Shown: positions 4,615 through 6,220 of the stretch, piece by piece | How positions within the stretch are numbered: the first letter of the stretch is position 1 | Layout: each line of letters begins with the position of its first letter | Assembly: GCA_041654915.1 (NCBI GenBank) | Contig: JBAZCO010000097.1 | Coordinates: 1 to 6,220, forward strand | Origin: JBAZCO01 sp041654915 | Lineage (GTDB): Bacteria > Bacillota > Clostridia > Christensenellales > DTU072 | Direction: 5' to 3' | Length of the DNA: 6,220 bases | Translations under genes and position numbers: made by a program | The notes under the pieces: model-generated | Seen by the model: only the letters and a program-made list of their open reading frames with translations | Told to the model about the DNA's origin: nothing | The model's database searches: none

Positions 4615-6220
4615 ATGCAAGGATCCATAAGAAAAAAATCACATGTGAGGGCGGAAGCCAAAATTATATTCAGCGTTATCATACTGCTGATTTCCCTGGT
4701 GCAATTCAGTCTTGCGTCCGCCTTTGCGGATACGGGCGAAACGTTGTTGCCGATAGAGGGCAATAAGCTTTCCAACCCGCAGCTTCAGTATACTTCATCG
4801 GCATCAAGCATTCCGGGCTGGAAAATATACGCCACAGACAATATTTCAGCAGGGCAAGGCAATTCAAAGAGCATAAGCACAGCCATAAGCAACGGAAGGC
4901 GCGCTATAAACGGTATCAGCGGTTTCCATATAACCGCAGACAACCAAGGCAGTAATTTCAGTTCCTATGTCGGCACCAAATCAGCCGGAAACAATGCCTT
5001 TTTGCTGCTTGCCCAAACACACAATAATCTGATAACCGGCCAAACGTATTATTTTCGGGCGGAAGTAAGCGGAAACGCCACCGTCAGCCTGCTGATTTAT
5101 CCCGGTTCTCAGATCTCCGGTACCGGCGTTTTAGTTGATCAAACTATTACGGCTACAAGCCAGAAGCAGGTGGTGGAAATAAAGTTTCAGCCTCCTCAAA
5201 CCAGCGTTACTCTCAGCGTCAGGCACCGCGCCAAAACCAACGACGCCACCCAATTGAATATATCGAGGTTAGGCTTTTACCTTGAAAAAGACTATGACCT
5301 GCAGAGAGAGATCAACGCCCTGTTTGCAGACGCAAACCAAACAAGACTTTCTTACATATCAAAAACGGATTTTGACGCCGCTATTGAAAGCATAGAAAGC
5401 AAAATAGCAAGCGATCCTTCATTATATACTCCCGAGGTCATATCGAACGTTCAGTCCAAAATCCAAAAGGCCAAGGATTTGCACGAAGCCATGCTTTCCG
5501 TAGAGAACTCTTTGACGGAATATCATAACGATGTCCTTGGCAAGGAAACGATGCTGGAGGCAGTGCGGGATATCATACAGGCCAGAGCATTAAAAGTAAC
5601 GACGAACAATTTTGACGATGAGCAAAGCCTTGCCTTAATCATAGAAGAAGGCGAGGCGGAAATTTACGCATATTATTTAGGGGAGGCGAAGGCTACTAAA
5701 AAAGACGAGCTTGACGCCATACTTGGTGGCCTGGACGAAAGCGATTACAGTGCGGAGAAGTGGGACGAAATAGAGCAAATAATCGAGGACGCCAAAGCTG
5801 CGGTAGATGCACTTACAACCCTGGAAGAGGTTGACGACTTTGATGTTGAGCAGGTGGAGATCGCCGTATCCGCAGTTCCGGATTTGGAAGAGGAAGCGGC
5901 AGCGGCATTAGCGGCCGCCAAAGCCGCCAAGAAAGACGAGCTTGACGCCATACTTGGCGGACTGGACGAAGCCGACTACAGCGAGGCGAATTGGGATGAG
6001 ATAAGGCAAATAATCGAGGACGCCAAAGCTGCGGTGGATGCGCTCTCGACTATAGAGGACGTTGAGGATTACGGGCTCGATACAACTATAGAAGCAGTCG
6101 AGACCGTAGAAACCCTTGCCGAGATTGCGGCAAGGGAGTTAGAAGAAGCAAAGGATGCAAAACTGCTTGCTCTCGACGGCGGTCTGCTTGCGGGATATGC
6201 AGAAAGCGATTATTACCCGG
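4615..6220 (+). CDS. Large secreted repeat protein with FIVAR-like helical modules, 3' end outside window
   Basis: The frame stays open from the ATG at 4615 to the window edge, giving 535 residues without a stop. Residues 1-38 form a signal peptide: basic n-region (R6 K7 K8 R12 K16), hydrophobic core about 17-34, and a likely cut after ASAFA before Asp39. Residues about 50-225 are rich in S, T, N, G and alternating hydrophobics and end in LNISRLGFYLEKD, which suggests a carbohydrate-binding-module-like beta-sandwich; this is inference from pattern. Residues about 226-361 look alpha-helical. From residue 362 come acidic, Ala/Leu/Lys-rich helical repeats of 77 residues containing DE(S/A)DYS, a conserved Trp and QIIEDAKAAVDAL, resembling FIVAR (Found In Various ARchitectures) modules of Gram-positive surface proteins. 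Anchor and any catalytic domain lie beyond the window. It is probably an extracellular adhesin or glycan-acting protein with its own promoter and leader. The product is not recognised by name. Confidence 0.88.
   Translation, partial: MQGSIRKKSHVRAEAKIIFSVIILLISLVQFSLASAFADTGETLLPIEGNKLSNPQLQYTSSASSIPGWKIYATDNISAGQGNSKSISTAISNGRRAINGISGFHITADNQGSNFSSYVGTKSAGNNAFLLLAQTHNNLITGQTYYFRAEVSGNATVSLLIYPGSQISGTGVLVDQTITATSQKQVVEIKFQPPQTSVTLSVRHRAKTNDATQLNISRLGFYLEKDYDLQREINALFADANQTRLSYISKTDFDAAIESIESKIASDPSLYTPEVISNVQSKIQKAKDLHEAMLSVENSLTEYHNDVLGKETMLEAVRDIIQARALKVTTNNFDDEQSLALIIEEGEAEIYAYYLGEAKATKKDELDAILGGLDESDYSAEKWDEIEQIIEDAKAAVDALTTLEEVDDFDVEQVEIAVSAVPDLEEEAAAALAAAKAAKKDELDAILGGLDEADYSEANWDEIRQIIEDAKAAVDALSTIEDVEDYGLDTTIEAVETVETLAEIAARELEEAKDAKLLALDGGLLAGYAESDYYP
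5698..6220 (+). repeat. 231-bp (77-residue) in-frame tandem repeats in the surface-protein gene
   Basis: Units begin at 5698, 5929 and 6160 (residues 362, 439, 516), an exact 231-bp period; the third is cut by the window edge. Units 1 and 2 open with KKDELDAILGGLDE and match at 34 of the first 39 residues, with many synonymous differences, then diverge across the second half of the unit. The third is more diverged (AKDAKLLALDGG, then AESDYY with one residue inserted) but keeps register. The pattern points to module duplication followed by selection on the first helix pair. Confidence 0.88.

Noticed and set aside
4413..4775. Reverse-strand open frame of 120 codons covering the intergenic region
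   Set aside because: It runs across the promoter, the leader and the signal-peptide codons of the surface gene; the Cys/Val-rich translation has no domain, and the forward-strand signals explain the region better.
5745..5951. Reverse-strand open frame of Ser/Ala-rich composition
   Set aside because: It is the antisense of the acidic, Ala-rich helical repeat, which naturally reads as Ser/Ala codons on the other strand.
1..6220. tRNA or rRNA genes, CRISPR arrays, insertion sequences, attachment sites
   Set aside because: No cloverleaf pattern with a T-arm, no regularly spaced short repeats, no transposase motifs and no terminal inverted repeats were seen on either strand.

Overview
The window looks like chromosomal DNA from a Bacillota (Firmicutes) bacterium, most likely of clostridial type. 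The basis is the co-directional order priA-def-fmt-rsmB-rlmN, which is classic for that phylum, together with AGGAGG-type ribosome binding sites and a secreted protein with helical repeats resembling FIVAR modules. A finer placement (for example an uncultivated gut Clostridia lineage) is only a guess. Everything supported as coding is on the + strand.

Positions 1-4406 hold a compact housekeeping operon. It contains the 3' part of priA (primosomal helicase), then def (peptide deformylase), fmt (Met-tRNA formyltransferase), rsmB (16S rRNA m5C methyltransferase) and rlmN (radical-SAM 23S rRNA/tRNA m2A methyltransferase). The gaps are 12 and 6 nt, followed by two 4-nt ATGA stop/start overlaps, so transcription and translation are probably coupled. 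fmt adds the formyl group to initiator Met-tRNA and def removes it from the new protein; rsmB and rlmN tune the ribosome. The def product carries an unusual repetitive hydrophilic C-terminal tail made by a 48-bp tandem duplication.

Positions 4399-4614 are the only real intergenic region. A candidate terminator starts within the rlmN stop codon. It is followed by an AT-rich candidate promoter and then by a GC-rich leader of about 110 nt, dense with complementary segments. Several of these pairings exclude one another and one set forms a possible pseudoknot. A 10-codon upstream reading frame ends inside the Shine-Dalgarno of the next gene.

Positions 4615-6220 hold the first 535 codons of a large secreted protein that runs off the window. 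It has a signal peptide, a probable beta-sandwich region, a helical region, and then helical repeats of exactly 77 residues. This stretch differs in word use from the operon (CTAG is frequent before it and absent in it). It also occupies the place where many Firmicutes have the prpC/prkC phosphatase-kinase pair. The two most interesting items are the structured leader and the repeat-bearing surface protein it precedes.
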